Shown one piece after another: positions 8,151 through 17,705 of a stretch of DNA of 64,000 bases. The stretch comes from [Clostridium] aminophilum DSM 10710. GTDB lineage: Bacteria; Bacillota; Clostridia; Lachnospirales; Lachnospiraceae. Below the pieces are notes generated by a model, which was not told the origin of the DNA, did no database searches, and saw only the letters and a program-made list of their open reading frames with translations. Numbering within the stretch: the stretch's first letter is position 1; each line of letters starts with the position of its first letter. The stretch is taken from assembly GCF_000711825.1 (NCBI RefSeq), contig NZ_JONJ01000010.1, forward strand, positions 62,001-126,000, in the 5' to 3' direction. Made by a program: the position numbers and the translations under genes.

Positions 8151-9770
8151 TCATTCGCTGTTCTGTCTGGCAAACGTAACGGTAAAACAGGTTCCCTCGC
8201 CCTGCTCCGATTCCACTTCGATGGTTCCCCGGTGGTTGGCGGCGATATCATGAACCAGATGAAGACCGGTTCCGTGGCCGATTCCCTTCGTGGTCACTCC
8301 CTGTTCGAACATCCGCTCACGGATCTTCGGGTCAATGCCGGATCCCGTGTCTTCGCAGGAGATGATATTGCAGTCGTGCTCGAAGAAGATGCCGAGATTG
8401 ATTTCCCTGACCGGAAAATCATATTTTTTCAGTTCATCGATGGCATTTTCCAGAAGATTCCCGACGATGGTGCACAAGTCACTTTCCGGGATCAGAAGAT
8501 TGTTCTCCGCGGCGGAAGAACCGGGAACCAGCTTCAGGGTGATGCCGAGTTCGGCGGCATGCATCATTTTCCCGACCACCAGAGCGCACAGGCGGGAGAT
8601 GCGCAGATTGTTCGCGGTCTCGCGGATTGCCTGACTGGTGACAAGATTCGAGTTGATGATGAACTGTTTGGCGCTGTCGATGTCGCCGGTCTGGAGATAG
8701 CCGAGAATGATGTGAAGCTTATTCAGATATTCGTGGTTGAATGCACGCATCGTGTCCATCATGCTCCGTGCGCCCGAGAGTTCATCCGACAGCCGGAGTG
8801 TTTCGGTCTGGTCCTGCAGGATGACGAGCATGCCGCCTTTGGAGCGATTTGCGATGCCGTGGTACTCCATCGGTACTTCGCTGATCAGAAGTCTTCTGCC
8901 GGAGATCTGGGCGGATTTGTGGAGAACCGGCTGCCCGCCGCGGACGATCCGTGCAAAGGAGGAGTCCGGAAAGAGATCAAAGATACTGCGGTTTCGGAGC
9001 TCTTCGCCGTCCGCGGAGAGCATGGCGCCCGCTTCCCGGTTGGAGAATGTGACCGTTCCGGAGGCATCCACCGAGAGAAGTCCCTCTGCCAGCGAATTCA
9101 GCGCCGCGTCCTGGTTGGTGTAACTTCGGATCAGCTCGTCCGGGTCATTTCCCCGGAGAGTATGACGGATCCTTCGGATGACGATGGCGGTCATGATCAG
9201 ACAGAAAACGATCATGATGACGAAGAAAAACAGGTGCAGGTAGACAATATCGCGGTTCGCGGCGGAAATTCTCGCCTGAGAAACCGCCAGCATGACAAAG
9301 CCGATCTGTTTTCCGCTTTCATCGGTGACCGCGTGGAAGGAACGGCGCTGTGCGCCGAGAGTGCCGTAGCCTGTGGTGATGTAGGGGGCGGCTCCGTGAA
9401 GAATCGGGATCTCATCGCCGTCCAGATAGGTTTCACCGTCCGCATCGCGGCTCGTGTTGTAAAAGCGGACACCGTTGGTGTTGTAAATGACGGCGCCGGT
9501 CACGTCGGGAATGCTGGCGACGAACAGATCCAGCATTTCCGTGGTGGAACTCTCCGGATAACCGTTTCGGATCATCTGCCGGGTCTGGGGGAGTTCGGCC
9601 ATCCAGGTGGAGGAGCCGGCGATCATCCGGTCCATATATGCCCGCTGCTGGTGGAGCGCATAGAACAGGGCAATGACGAGGGAGATTCCGGCCAGAAGAG
9701 CGGAAAAGGCAAGAAAAAGCCGGCAGATCAATTTCTCCAGCTCATTGGACGGTGTAAAGAGTCGCTTCAT
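8151..9770 (-). CDS. DcuS/CitA-type sensor histidine kinase
   Basis: A 539-residue kinase. TM1 is at about 17-40, an extracytoplasmic sensing domain at 41-172, TM2 at about 176-198 and a cytoplasmic PAS domain at about 220-325. The Spo0B-type dimerisation/phospho-acceptor segment has His346 in NHEYLNKLHIILGYL, the signature of the CitA/DcuS class. The ATPase domain has an N-box (GNLLENAIDEL, N442) and G-boxes (DTGSGI, GHGTGLHLV). These kinases sense external C4-dicarboxylates, citrate or related compounds; the true ligand cannot be read from the sequence. CGGAGG lies ten bases before the ATG. The gene is divergent from gap, with a 278-base gap between them. Confidence 0.9.
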   Translation of the reverse strand: MKRLFTPSNELEKLICRLFLAFSALLAGISLVIALFYALHQQRAYMDRMIAGSSTWMAELPQTRQMIRNGYPESSTTEMLDLFVASIPDVTGAVIYNTNGVRFYNTSRDADGETYLDGDEIPILHGAAPYITTGYGTLGAQRRSFHAVTDESGKQIGFVMLAVSQARISAANRDIVYLHLFFFVIMIVFCLIMTAIVIRRIRHTLRGNDPDELIRSYTNQDAALNSLAEGLLSVDASGTVTFSNREAGAMLSADGEELRNRSIFDLFPDSSFARIVRGGQPVLHKSAQISGRRLLISEVPMEYHGIANRSKGGMLVILQDQTETLRLSDELSGARSMMDTMRAFNHEYLNKLHIILGYLQTGDIDSAKQFIINSNLVTSQAIRETANNLRISRLCALVVGKMMHAAELGITLKLVPGSSAAENNLLIPESDLCTIVGNLLENAIDELKKYDFPVREINLGIFFEHDCNIISCEDTGSGIDPKIRERMFEQGVTTKGIGHGTGLHLVHDIAANHRGTIEVESEQGEGTCFTVTFARQNSE

Positions 9771-9962
9771 ATTTATATAGCCTCCGTTACAAGCGTTTTA
9801 AGGAGCGAATTTTAACAGTTTGCACAAAGAAATGAAACGGGTTCCATAGAAAATGCATTGTATTTATAAAAAAAATTGCTTTCTTGGTACAGATAATGTT
9901 AGTATAGTAGATAGCGGACGCCCGTGCAATCTAACAATTCAGCAAAAAAAATCCGATTGCTC

Positions 9963-9991
9963 TTGTATTTTTTCGAGTACGTGTATATAAT
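9963..9991 (+). promoter_or_regulatory. gap promoter
   Basis: -35 TTGTAT (9963-9968), 17-base spacer, -10 TATAAT (9986-9991). The leader to the gap ATG is about 50 nt. A TATAGT at 9903-9908 could mark a second, weaker start. Confidence 0.6.
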
Positions 9992-10048
9992 AATTGCAGA
10001 TTGTTAAAACATAAACAAATTCGTTCTATCGATCAGGAGGATTAAAAC

Positions 10049-11077
10049 ATGGCAGTTAGAGTTGCGATTAATGGTTTTGGCCGTATCGGCCGTCTTGCTT
10101 TCAGACAGATGTTTGGAGCTGAGGGATATGAAGTTGTGGCGATCAACGATCTTACAACTCCTCACATGCTTGCACACCTTTTAAAGTATGACTCTTCCCA
10201 GGGCCGTTATATCGAGATTGGCCATGAGAATGAGATTACGGCAGATGATGAGGCTGGAACCATCACCGTAAAGGGAAAGACCATCAAGATCTACAAGGAG
10301 CCGGATGCAAACAACTGCCCGTGGGGTGAGCTTGATGTCGATGTTGTTCTGGAGTGCTCCGGATTCTACACATCCAAGGCAAAAGCGCAGGCTCATATCA
10401 ATGCAGGTGCGAAGAAAGTTGTTATTTCCGCTCCGGCAGGCAACGATCTTCCGACCATCGTATACAATGTAAACCACAAGACTCTGACAAAGGATGACAA
10501 GATTATCTCCGCGGCATCCTGCACAACCAACTGCCTTGCTCCGATGGCAAAGGCTCTGAACGACCTTGCTCCCATCGAGTCCGGTATCATGTGCACCATT
10601 CACGCATACACCGGTGATCAGATGATCCTCGACGGACCGCAGAGAAAAGGCGATCTGAGAAGATCCAGAGCAGGCGCGGTTAACATCGTTCCGAACAGCA
10701 CCGGCGCTGCAAAGGCAATCGGCCTTGTTATTCCGGAACTGAACGGCAAACTCATCGGCGCTGCACAGCGTGTTCCGACCCCGACCGGCTCCACAACACT
10801 TCTGTTCGCCGTTGTCAACAAGACTGTTACCAAGGAAGAGGTCAATGCCCAGATGAAGGCTGAGGCTACCGAATCCTTTGGATATAATGAGGAAGAGATC
10901 GTATCCAGCGATATCATCGGCATGAGATTCGGTTCCCTGTTCGATGCCACCCAGACCATGGTAAGCCCGCTTCCGGATGGAAAGACACAGGTTGAGGTTG
11001 TTTCCTGGTACGACAACGAGAACTCTTACACAAGCCAGATGGTTCGCACCATCAAGTATTTCGCTGAGAACTGCTGA
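10049..11077 (+). CDS. gap: Glyceraldehyde-3-phosphate dehydrogenase (phosphorylating)
   Basis: A 342-residue enzyme that oxidises glyceraldehyde 3-phosphate to 1,3-bisphosphoglycerate. The Rossmann start is GFGRIG (9-14), with Asp34 at the end of beta-2 favouring NAD+. The active-site motif is [12 protein letters not shown] with catalytic Cys158, and His185 lies in [10 protein letters not shown]. Length is normal for the family. AGGAGG at 10035-10040 fixes the start. It is first in a gap-pgk-tpiA-gpmI glycolytic cluster with a consensus promoter. A hairpin with a T-tract between gap and pgk suggests that gap is transcribed at a higher level than the genes behind it. Confidence 0.97.
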   Translation: MAVRVAINGFGRIGRLAFRQMFGAEGYEVVAINDLTTPHMLAHLLKYDSSQGRYIEIGHENEITADDEAGTITVKGKTIKIYKEPDANNCPWGELDVDVVLECSGFYTSKAKAQAHINAGAKKVVISAPAGNDLPTIVYNVNHKTLTKDDKIISAASCTTNCLAPMAKALNDLAPIESGIMCTIHAYTGDQMILDGPQRKGDLRRSRAGAVNIVPNSTGAAKAIGLVIPELNGKLIGAAQRVPTPTGSTTLLFAVVNKTVTKEEVNAQMKAEATESFGYNEEEIVSSDIIGMRFGSLFDATQTMVSPLPDGKTQVEVVSWYDNENSYTSQMVRTIKYFAENC

Positions 11078-11118
11078 TCGGCAGAGGAATCGAACCGGCT
11101 TGAATAGACGATGAAAAC

Positions 11119-11160
11119 GAGGTCCGGTGCCTTTTAGGGGCCCGGACCTTTTCTCTTTTT
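11119..11160 (+). terminator. Terminator or attenuator between gap and pgk
   Basis: A stem pairs AGGTCCGG (11120-11127) with CCGGACCT (11142-11149), followed by a T-rich tract to 11160. As it sits inside the glycolytic cluster, partial readthrough is likely. Confidence 0.75.
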
Positions 11161-11266
11161 GAGTATAGTGGATTTGCTCAGAAAACCGGATCCCGGGGCA
11201 GGTTACAGCGGGCGGCAGTCTGCCCGGGCTGCAGGGATCCGATGAAATGAAGAAGGAGTACAAGAT

Positions 11267-12484
11267 ATGGCAGCATTAAATAAGAAATCCGTGGACGATA
11301 TCAACGTAAAAGGCCAGAGAGTTCTCTGCCGCTGTGATTTCAATGTTCCGCTGAAGGACGGAAAGATCACCGATGAGAACCGCCTTGTCGCAGCGCTTCC
11401 GACGATCAAAAAGCTGATCGCAGACGGAGGAAAAGTTATTCTCTGCTCTCATCTCGGAAAGGTAAAGACCGAAGAGGACAAGCCGTCCAAGACGCTGGCT
11501 CCGGTTGCAAAAAGACTCTCCGAGCTTCTCGGTCAGGAAGTGAAGTTCGCGGCGGATCCGGAAGTGGTCGGCGCCAACGCAAGGGCAGCCGTGGAGGCGA
11601 TGAAAGACGGCGACGTCATCCTTCTGGAGAACACCCGTTACAGAGCGGAAGAAACCAAAAACGGTGAGGCATTTTCCAAAGATCTGGCCTCTATCTGCGA
11701 CGTATTTGTCAATGATGCCTTCGGAACCGCACACAGGGCACATTGTTCCAATGTCGGCGTGACACAGTTTGTCAAGACCTCCGTTGTGGGTTATCTGATG
11801 CAGAAGGAGATCGAATTCCTCGGCAATGCGGTCGAGAATCCGGTTCGCCCGTTTGTTGCCATCCTCGGCGGCGCAAAGGTTGCCGACAAGCTGAACGTAA
11901 TCGCAAATCTTCTGGAGAAGTGCGATACGCTGATCATCGGCGGCGGTATGGCATACACCTTTGCGAAGGCACAGGGATATGAGATCGGAACATCCCTCTG
12001 TGATGATTCCAAGGTAGAGTACTGCAGAGAAATGATTGAGAAGGCGGAGAAACTCGGCAAGAAGCTTCTTCTTCCGGTAGATGCCGTGACAACCGATCAC
12101 TTCCCGGATCCGATCGATGACGCTGCCATCGAGACACAGACCGTCGATGTGGACAAGATCCCGGCAGACCGCATGGGAATGGATATCGGCCCGAAGACAA
12201 GAGAGATGTATGCGGATGCCGTAAAGAACGCGAAGACGGTTGTCTGGAACGGACCGATGGGCGTCTTCGAGAATCCGGTTCTTGCGGAAGGCACCAAGGC
12301 GGTAGCAAAGGCGCTGGCCGATACCGACGCGACTACCATCATCGGCGGCGGTGATTCTGCAGCGGCAGTCAATCAGCTTGGCTACGGCGATCAGATGAGT
12401 CACATTTCCACCGGCGGCGGCGCTTCCCTGGAATTCCTGGAAGGAAAAGAGCTTCCGGGCGTTGCGGCGGCAAACGATCGCTGA
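11267..12484 (+). CDS. pgk: Phosphoglycerate kinase
   Basis: A 405-residue enzyme that transfers the acyl phosphate of 1,3-bisphosphoglycerate to ADP. Hallmarks are [12 protein letters not shown] near the N-terminus (substrate binding), HLGK, the hinge and nucleotide-binding stretch NGPMGVFE, and the C-terminal [13 protein letters not shown] loop. Length is typical. GAAGGAG lies just before the ATG. tpiA begins 40 bases after the stop codon, consistent with one transcript. Confidence 0.97.
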   Translation: MAALNKKSVDDINVKGQRVLCRCDFNVPLKDGKITDENRLVAALPTIKKLIADGGKVILCSHLGKVKTEEDKPSKTLAPVAKRLSELLGQEVKFAADPEVVGANARAAVEAMKDGDVILLENTRYRAEETKNGEAFSKDLASICDVFVNDAFGTAHRAHCSNVGVTQFVKTSVVGYLMQKEIEFLGNAVENPVRPFVAILGGAKVADKLNVIANLLEKCDTLIIGGGMAYTFAKAQGYEIGTSLCDDSKVEYCREMIEKAEKLGKKLLLPVDAVTTDHFPDPIDDAAIETQTVDVDKIPADRMGMDIGPKTREMYADAVKNAKTVVWNGPMGVFENPVLAEGTKAVAKALADTDATTIIGGGDSAAAVNQLGYGDQMSHISTGGGASLEFLEGKELPGVAAANDR

Positions 12485-12524
12485 AAACAAGACGGAAGTT
12501 ACGAAGACACGAAGGAGAAAAGCC

Positions 12525-13277
12525 ATGGCAAGACGTAAGATTATTGCAGGAAACTGGAAAATGAATAAGACCCCGAGCGAGGCAAGAGAGCTCTGCGCTC
12601 TGCTTGCACCGCTGGTTAAGGATGCGGATACCGATGTCGTATACTGCGTTCCGGCAATCGACATTGTCCCGGTCGTTGAGGCGGTGAAGGGATCCAATGT
12701 TGAGGTCGGCGCAGAGAACATGTACATCGAGGAGAAGGGCGCATATACCGGAGAGATCGCTCCGGACATGATTGTGGATGCCGGCGCCAAGTGGGTTATC
12801 ATCGGTCATTCCGAGAGAAGAGAGTATTTCAAAGAGGATGATGCGTTCCTGAACAAGAAGGTGTTAAAGGCATTCGAACACGGCCTGACCCCGATTCTCT
12901 GCTGCGGCGAGTCTCTGGAGCAGAGAGAGTCCGGCGTGACCCTGGACTGGATCCGTCTTCAGATCAAATCCGATCTTCAGGGCGTAACCAAAGAACAGGC
13001 TTCCGGTATGGTCATCGCGTATGAGCCGATCTGGGCTATCGGAACCGGCAAGACTGCAACGGCCGATCAGGCAGAGGAAGTATGCCGTGCGATCCGTGAG
13101 TGCATCGCGGAGATCTACGATACCGACACGGCGGAGAAGATCCGTATCCAGTACGGCGGCTCCATGAACGGCGGAAACTGCAAAGAACTTCTGGCAAAGC
13201 CGAATATCGACGGCGGACTGATCGGCGGCGCATCTCTGAAGGCAGAGTTTGCCGAGATCGTAAACTACAATAAGTAA
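12525..13277 (+). CDS. tpiA: Triosephosphate isomerase
   Basis: A 250-residue TIM barrel that interconverts dihydroxyacetone phosphate and glyceraldehyde 3-phosphate. Catalytic residues are visible: Asn10 and Lys12 in GNWKMN, His95 in IIGHSERRE and Glu167 in [12 protein letters not shown]; phosphate-binding GGS and GG motifs lie near the end. The start is the ATG at 12525, with GAAGGAG at 12511-12517. An in-frame upstream start at 12462 overlapping pgk would add 21 residues absent from the family and is rejected. Confidence 0.97.
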   Translation: MARRKIIAGNWKMNKTPSEARELCALLAPLVKDADTDVVYCVPAIDIVPVVEAVKGSNVEVGAENMYIEEKGAYTGEIAPDMIVDAGAKWVIIGHSERREYFKEDDAFLNKKVLKAFEHGLTPILCCGESLEQRESGVTLDWIRLQIKSDLQGVTKEQASGMVIAYEPIWAIGTGKTATADQAEEVCRAIRECIAEIYDTDTAEKIRIQYGGSMNGGNCKELLAKPNIDGGLIGGASLKAEFAEIVNYNK

Positions 13278-13340
13278 TGATTTTAAGAAAACGCGGAGTT
13301 GATCATTGCTTCTTTAGAGGATTTTATGTAGAAAGACAGA

Positions 13341-13406
13341 AGTTTGAAGGGACGTTTTCAAACTTTGATTGACGGCTCAGACAGACAGGCAGACAGGCCT
13401 GTCTGC
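13341..13406 (+). promoter_or_regulatory. Inverted repeats in the tpiA-gpmI gap
   Basis: AGTTTGAA (13341-13348) pairs with TTCAAACT (13357-13364) around eight bases. A perfect 18-base palindrome, GCAGACAGGCCTGTCTGC, lies at 13389-13406, nine bases before the GGAGG of gpmI and preceded by CAGACAGG direct repeats. No T-tract follows, so this is more likely an operator or a leader hairpin than a terminator. Confidence 0.4.
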
Positions 13407-13426
13407 TTGGGTTTGGAGGATAAATT

Positions 13427-14968
13427 ATGAGCAAAAAGCCAACACTTCTGATGATTCTTGACGGATACGGCGACACCGACGGCTGCGAGCATAATGCCAT
13501 CTGTGAGGCAAAGACTCCGGTTATGGATTCACTGAAGAAGGAGTATCCGTATGTCCGCGGATATGCCAGTGGCCTGGCGGTCGGTCTTCCGGACGGACAG
13601 ATGGGAAACTCCGAGGTCGGCCATATGAATATGGGCGCCGGAAGAATCGTCTATCAGGAACTGACCAGAATTACGAAATCCATCGAAGACGGCGATTTCT
13701 TCCTGAATGAGGATCTGCTTGCCGCAGTGGAGAACTGCAGAAAGAACGACAGTGCGCTGCATCTGTGCGGCCTTCTGTCGGACGGCGGTGTTCACAGCCA
13801 TAACACCCATCTGTACGGCCTTCTGGAACTGGCAAAGAAGGCGGGACTTTATAAGGTATATGTTCACTGCTTCCTGGACGGCCGCGACACACCGCCGACT
13901 TCCGGAAGGGGCTTCATCGCGGAGCTGGAAGAGAAGATGAAGGAGATCGGTGTCGGAGAGGTGGCTTCCGTTGCCGGCCGTTATTACGCGATGGACCGCG
14001 ATAAGAACTGGGACCGCGAGGAAAAGGCGTACCGCGTCATGACGGCGGCCGAGGGACCGAAGGCATCCGGAGCGCAGGCCGGAGTTCAGGCATCCTATGA
14101 TCAGGGCGTGAACGATGAGTTTGTGGTTCCGTTTTATGTGGAGAAGGACGGGGAACCGACCGCCGTGGTGAAAGACGGGGATTCGGTGATTTTCTTCAAC
14201 TTCCGTCCGGACCGGGCCCGCGAACTCACCCATATTTTCTGTGACGACACCTTTGACGGCTTTGAACGGGGCAACCGTCTCGATCTCACCTTTGTGTGCT
14301 TTACCGATTATGACGGAACCATTCCGAACAAGAGAGTGGCGTTCCGCAAGGAAATTCTGACGAATACCTTCGGTGAGTGGCTTGCCGGAAAGGGCATGAA
14401 GCAGCTTCGCATCGCGGAAACCGAGAAGTACGCACATGTCACCTTCTTTTTCAACGGCGGCATCGAGGAGCCGAATGAGGGGGAGGACAGAATTCTCGTT
14501 CCGTCTCCGAAGGAGGTTCCGACGTACGATCTGAAACCTCAGATGAGCGCTCCGGAAGTCTGCGAAAAACTCTGCGCGGCGATCCGCTCGGGCAAATACG
14601 ACGTGATCGTGTGCAATTTCGCGAATCCGGATATGGTCGGACATACCGGCGTGGAGAGTGCGGCCATCAGCGCCATTGAGTGCGTGGACAGCTGTGTGGG
14701 CAAAGCGATCGATGCCATCCGCGAAGTCGGCGGTCAGGCGTTTATCTGCGCGGATCACGGAAATGCCGAGCAGATGGTGGATCCGGATACCGGAAAGCCG
14801 TGGACGGCACATACCACCAATCCGGTGCCGTTTATCATGGTCAATGCCGAGCCGGGCTGGAAACTCCGCGAGGGCGGACGTCTCTGCGACATTATCCCGA
14901 CGCTGATCGAGATGATGGGTGAGGAGAAACCGGCCGAGATGACGGGTGAGTCCCTGATCGTAAAGTAA
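13427..14968 (+). CDS. gpmI: Cofactor-independent phosphoglycerate mutase
   Basis: A 513-residue Mn2+-dependent mutase of the alkaline phosphatase superfamily that interconverts 3- and 2-phosphoglycerate. The metal ligand Asp12 is in MILDGYG, and the phosphoserine nucleophile Ser62 is in DGQMGNSEVGHMNMGAGR. The phosphotransferase domain carries HNTHLYGLL and DGRDTPP, and the C-terminal metal site carries NFANPDMVGHTG and CADHGNAEQM. Length is normal (about 510). GGAGG at 13415-13419 sets the start. It is the last gene of the glycolytic cluster; enolase does not follow. Confidence 0.97.
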   Translation: MSKKPTLLMILDGYGDTDGCEHNAICEAKTPVMDSLKKEYPYVRGYASGLAVGLPDGQMGNSEVGHMNMGAGRIVYQELTRITKSIEDGDFFLNEDLLAAVENCRKNDSALHLCGLLSDGGVHSHNTHLYGLLELAKKAGLYKVYVHCFLDGRDTPPTSGRGFIAELEEKMKEIGVGEVASVAGRYYAMDRDKNWDREEKAYRVMTAAEGPKASGAQAGVQASYDQGVNDEFVVPFYVEKDGEPTAVVKDGDSVIFFNFRPDRARELTHIFCDDTFDGFERGNRLDLTFVCFTDYDGTIPNKRVAFRKEILTNTFGEWLAGKGMKQLRIAETEKYAHVTFFFNGGIEEPNEGEDRILVPSPKEVPTYDLKPQMSAPEVCEKLCAAIRSGKYDVIVCNFANPDMVGHTGVESAAISAIECVDSCVGKAIDAIREVGGQAFICADHGNAEQMVDPDTGKPWTAHTTNPVPFIMVNAEPGWKLREGGRLCDIIPTLIEMMGEEKPAEMTGESLIVK

Positions 14969-15040
14969 AGGGCAGAAACGATAGCGGGGTCCGGCGGGAA
15001 AAACAGCGTTGCCGGACATAAAGCATAAAGATTTGAAAAA

Positions 15041-15099
15041 ACATGGAGCGGTCTGCCTCTGCCGGAGAGATTCGGGAGTGCAGACCGCCTTCTCCATGT
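15041..15099. other. Long imperfect hairpin between gpmI and degV
   Basis: ACATGGAG and CGGTCTGC (15041-15056) pair with GCAGACCG (15080-15087) and CTCCATGT (15092-15099), with a four-base bulge and a 23-base apical part. No T-tract follows. It may be a terminator without a U-tail or an RNA structure. The rest of the 316-base gap 14969-15284 holds only the promoter below. Confidence 0.45.
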
Positions 15100-15211
15100 C
15101 ATCGGGATTTCTCCGGAATTCCCTGTGAATGAGCCGGAGTACGAGGGGATCCCAAAAGTATCCTTTGGCACCGACCAACCGCATACCGACAGAAAGTTAC
15201 AGAGCATCATC

Positions 15212-15240
15212 TTGAATCCTGTCCGGAATCATAGTAAAAT
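15212..15240 (+). promoter_or_regulatory. Promoter for the DegV-kinase-GerMN operon
   Basis: -35 TTGAAT (15212-15217), 17-base spacer, -10 TAAAAT (15235-15240), about 45 bases before the degV start. Confidence 0.55.
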
Positions 15241-15284
15241 GAACAATCAGCGTGAATAGAGATAGAAACACAGGAGATAGATAT

Positions 15285-16157
15285 ATGTCTGAAAAGATAG
15301 CAGTAGTTACAGACTCTAACAGCGGGATTACACAGGAGCAGGGGAAAGAACTGGGCGTGTTTGTTCTTCCGATGCCGGTGCTGATCGACGGGAAGGAATA
15401 CTTTGAAAATGTGAATCTGTCGCAGGAAGAATTCTATCGGATGATGGAAAACGGGGCGGATATCACGACGTCTCAGCCGTCTCCGGAATCGGTTACACAG
15501 CTTTGGGATAAGCTTCTCGAAACCTACGATAAGATCATTCACATTCCGATGTCCAGCGGACTGACCGGATCGGTGCAGACCGCGAGAATGCTGGCTCAGG
15601 ATTACAACGGCGCAGTGTTTGTGGTGGACAACCACCGAATCTCGGTTACCCAGCGTCAGTCGGTTATGGATGCTAAGGCAGCAGCGGCAGCAGGCTGGGA
15701 AGCAGAGCGGATTGCGCGGTTTCTGGAAGAGACGGGAAGGGATTCGTCGATCTATATTATGCTGGATACTCTGAAGTATCTGCGCAAGGGCGGACGAATC
15801 ACACCGGCGGCAGCCGCACTCGGAACGCTGCTTCGGCTGAAACCGGTTCTTCAGATTCAGGGCGATAAGCTGGATGCATTTGCGAAGGCGAGAACCATCA
15901 AGCAGGGAAAGAAACTGATGCTCCAGGCCATTCAGCATGACTGTGAGAACCGTTTCGGCTCACCGGACGGTACCGGCCTTCATCTGGCCATGGCGCACAC
16001 GATGAATGATGAGGAAATCCAGATCTTCCGGGACGAATTCGCAGAGCTCTTCCCGGGACAGGAAATCTACATTGACCCGCTTCCGCTGAGTATTGCCGTC
16101 CATATCGGACCGGGTTCTCTTGCCGTAGCGGTATCAAAACGATTCAAATTCGACTGA
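15285..16157 (+). CDS. DegV family fatty-acid-binding protein
   Basis: A 290-residue DegV protein. The N-terminal lobe begins VAVVTDSNSGI-like (here AVVTDSNSG), followed by TSQPSPE and the lipid-contact loop MSSGLTGSVQTA; a later LDTLKYLRKGGRI segment is also typical. DegV/FakB proteins bind a fatty acid, and some present it to a fatty acid kinase; no FakA is encoded here, so the partner is unknown. The ATG at 15285 with AGGAGA at 15272-15277 is preferred to an upstream in-frame start. A sensor kinase gene follows 14 bases later, suggesting co-transcription. Confidence 0.9.
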   Translation: MSEKIAVVTDSNSGITQEQGKELGVFVLPMPVLIDGKEYFENVNLSQEEFYRMMENGADITTSQPSPESVTQLWDKLLETYDKIIHIPMSSGLTGSVQTARMLAQDYNGAVFVVDNHRISVTQRQSVMDAKAAAAAGWEAERIARFLEETGRDSSIYIMLDTLKYLRKGGRITPAAAALGTLLRLKPVLQIQGDKLDAFAKARTIKQGKKLMLQAIQHDCENRFGSPDGTGLHLAMAHTMNDEEIQIFRDEFAELFPGQEIYIDPLPLSIAVHIGPGSLAVAVSKRFKFD

Positions 16158-16171
16158 ACCGGAGGAAAACA

Positions 16172-17686
16172 ATGAAAATCATGGGAAAGCAGGTATTGGG
16201 CAGAGTCAGTATGAGGATTCCGCTGATACTCTGCTTTCTTTTTGTTACAGCCATTCCGTTGATGATTCAGGCGAGAGTGCTGGCGATTTACAACCGGAAA
16301 GCGATGACCAGCCAGGCCATCAATGACGCGCAGAACCGCTGTACGATTCTTGCCAATGAACTTGCCCAGGCGGAGTTTTTTACCGGACTTCAGAACACGT
16401 CGCGGATCACCTCTCTCAAGACGGAGATTGAGACGACGGCGGATGTGTTGGGCGGAAGAATCGTTCTGGTGGATGCGAACTACAAGATCATGGAGGACAC
16501 CTTCGGCCTTTCCGGCGGAAAGACCATCGTGGTCCGCGAGGTTCTGAAGGCATTTGACGGAACACCGGTCACCCATATTGATGATGACAACGGATTCTAT
16601 TATGTGGTTTATCCGGTGATGAGCCGGGAAAATGCACTGGCGGACGGAACCGGCGGCAATGGTTCCGGCGCGGCCAAGGGAAACGGAGATGATCCGGCGG
16701 GGGGCAAGACGGCGGACGGCGTCATGATTCTGATTGTATCGACGGAATCCATCGGACTGGTTCGGGGGAAGATTTCCGGAAGCACGGGGCTTCTCCAGCT
16801 TCTGCTGATGCTTGCCTTTTTCTTCGTGGATGTCCTGCTGGCATCGCTTCTTCTGCGGCCTTTCCGTAGACTGCAGGATCAGCTGGATACCGCAGCGGAC
16901 GGAAACCTGAGTCAGGAGATTGACGAGGATACCTATGCGGAGACCTCGGATATCAGTGACACGGTCAGTCGGACCATCAATCAGCTGAAGGCGATCGATG
17001 AGTCAAGGCAGGAGTTTGTATCCAATGTGTCGCACGAGCTGAAAACGCCGATCACATCCATCCGGGTTCTGGCGGATTCCCTGATGACGATGGAGAATCC
17101 GCCGGTTGAACTCTATCAGGAGTTTATGGAGGACATTTCCCAGGAAATTGACCGTGAGAGCCAGATCATCGAGGATCTTCTGACACTCGTGCGCATGGAC
17201 CGGTCCAATCCGGATATGAACATGCGATCCGTCTCGATCAATGCGATGATCGAGGAGATCCTGAAACGGCTCCGGCCTCTGGCCAAGGCAAAGAACATCG
17301 AGCTGGCCTATGAGAGCATTCGAGAGGTGAAGGCAGACATCGATGAGGTGAAACTTTCCCTTGCCATCATGAATCTGGTGGAGAATGCGATCAAATATAA
17401 CCGCGAGGAAGGCTGGGTGCATGTGACGCTGGATGCGGATCACCGGTACTTCTATGTGCGTGTGATCGACAACGGAATCGGCATTCCAAAGGAATACCAG
17501 GATCATGTCTTTGAGCGGTTCTACCGTGTGGACAAGGCGAGATCGAGGGAGAGCGGCGGAACGGGACTGGGCCTTGCGATCACGAAGAATATCGTGGTGC
17601 TTCACCGGGGCGCAATCCGTCTGCAGAGTGAAGAAGGAAAAGGGACGACATTTACGGTCCGCATTCCGCTGAATTATATTCCCTGA
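16172..17686 (+). CDS. Sensor histidine kinase without adjacent regulator
   Basis: A 504-residue membrane kinase. TM1 is at about 15-33, an extracytoplasmic domain at about 36-207 including a Gly/Asn-rich low-complexity patch (about 158-175), and TM2 at about 208-230. Then follow a HAMP-like linker, a HisKA domain with His288 in NVSHELKTP, and an ATPase domain with NLVENAIKYN, DNGIGIP and GGTGLGLAI. The arrangement resembles WalK/PhoR-type kinases. GGAGG precedes the ATG. It lies between the DegV gene and a GerMN lipoprotein gene in one tight operon, with no response regulator gene, so the partner regulator must be elsewhere. Confidence 0.9.
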   Translation: MKIMGKQVLGRVSMRIPLILCFLFVTAIPLMIQARVLAIYNRKAMTSQAINDAQNRCTILANELAQAEFFTGLQNTSRITSLKTEIETTADVLGGRIVLVDANYKIMEDTFGLSGGKTIVVREVLKAFDGTPVTHIDDDNGFYYVVYPVMSRENALADGTGGNGSGAAKGNGDDPAGGKTADGVMILIVSTESIGLVRGKISGSTGLLQLLLMLAFFFVDVLLASLLLRPFRRLQDQLDTAADGNLSQEIDEDTYAETSDISDTVSRTINQLKAIDESRQEFVSNVSHELKTPITSIRVLADSLMTMENPPVELYQEFMEDISQEIDRESQIIEDLLTLVRMDRSNPDMNMRSVSINAMIEEILKRLRPLAKAKNIELAYESIREVKADIDEVKLSLAIMNLVENAIKYNREEGWVHVTLDADHRYFYVRVIDNGIGIPKEYQDHVFERFYRVDKARSRESGGTGLGLAITKNIVVLHRGAIRLQSEEGKGTTFTVRIPLNYIP

Positions 17687-17705
17687 CGGGATAGGGAGGT
17701 CAGTG

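Noticed and set aside
8232-9815. 527-codon plus-strand frame opposite the DcuS-like kinase gene
   Set aside because: It is antisense to a gene with clear kinase motifs. The protein lacks any recognisable domain, and there is no ribosome binding site.
11276-12802. 508-codon minus-strand frame opposite pgk and tpiA
   Set aside because: It crosses two certain glycolytic genes and reflects their codon bias; no site or domain supports it.
13529-15184. 551-codon minus-strand frame opposite gpmI
   Set aside because: Antisense to gpmI, whose catalytic motifs are intact; Arg/His-rich composition typical of a shadow frame.
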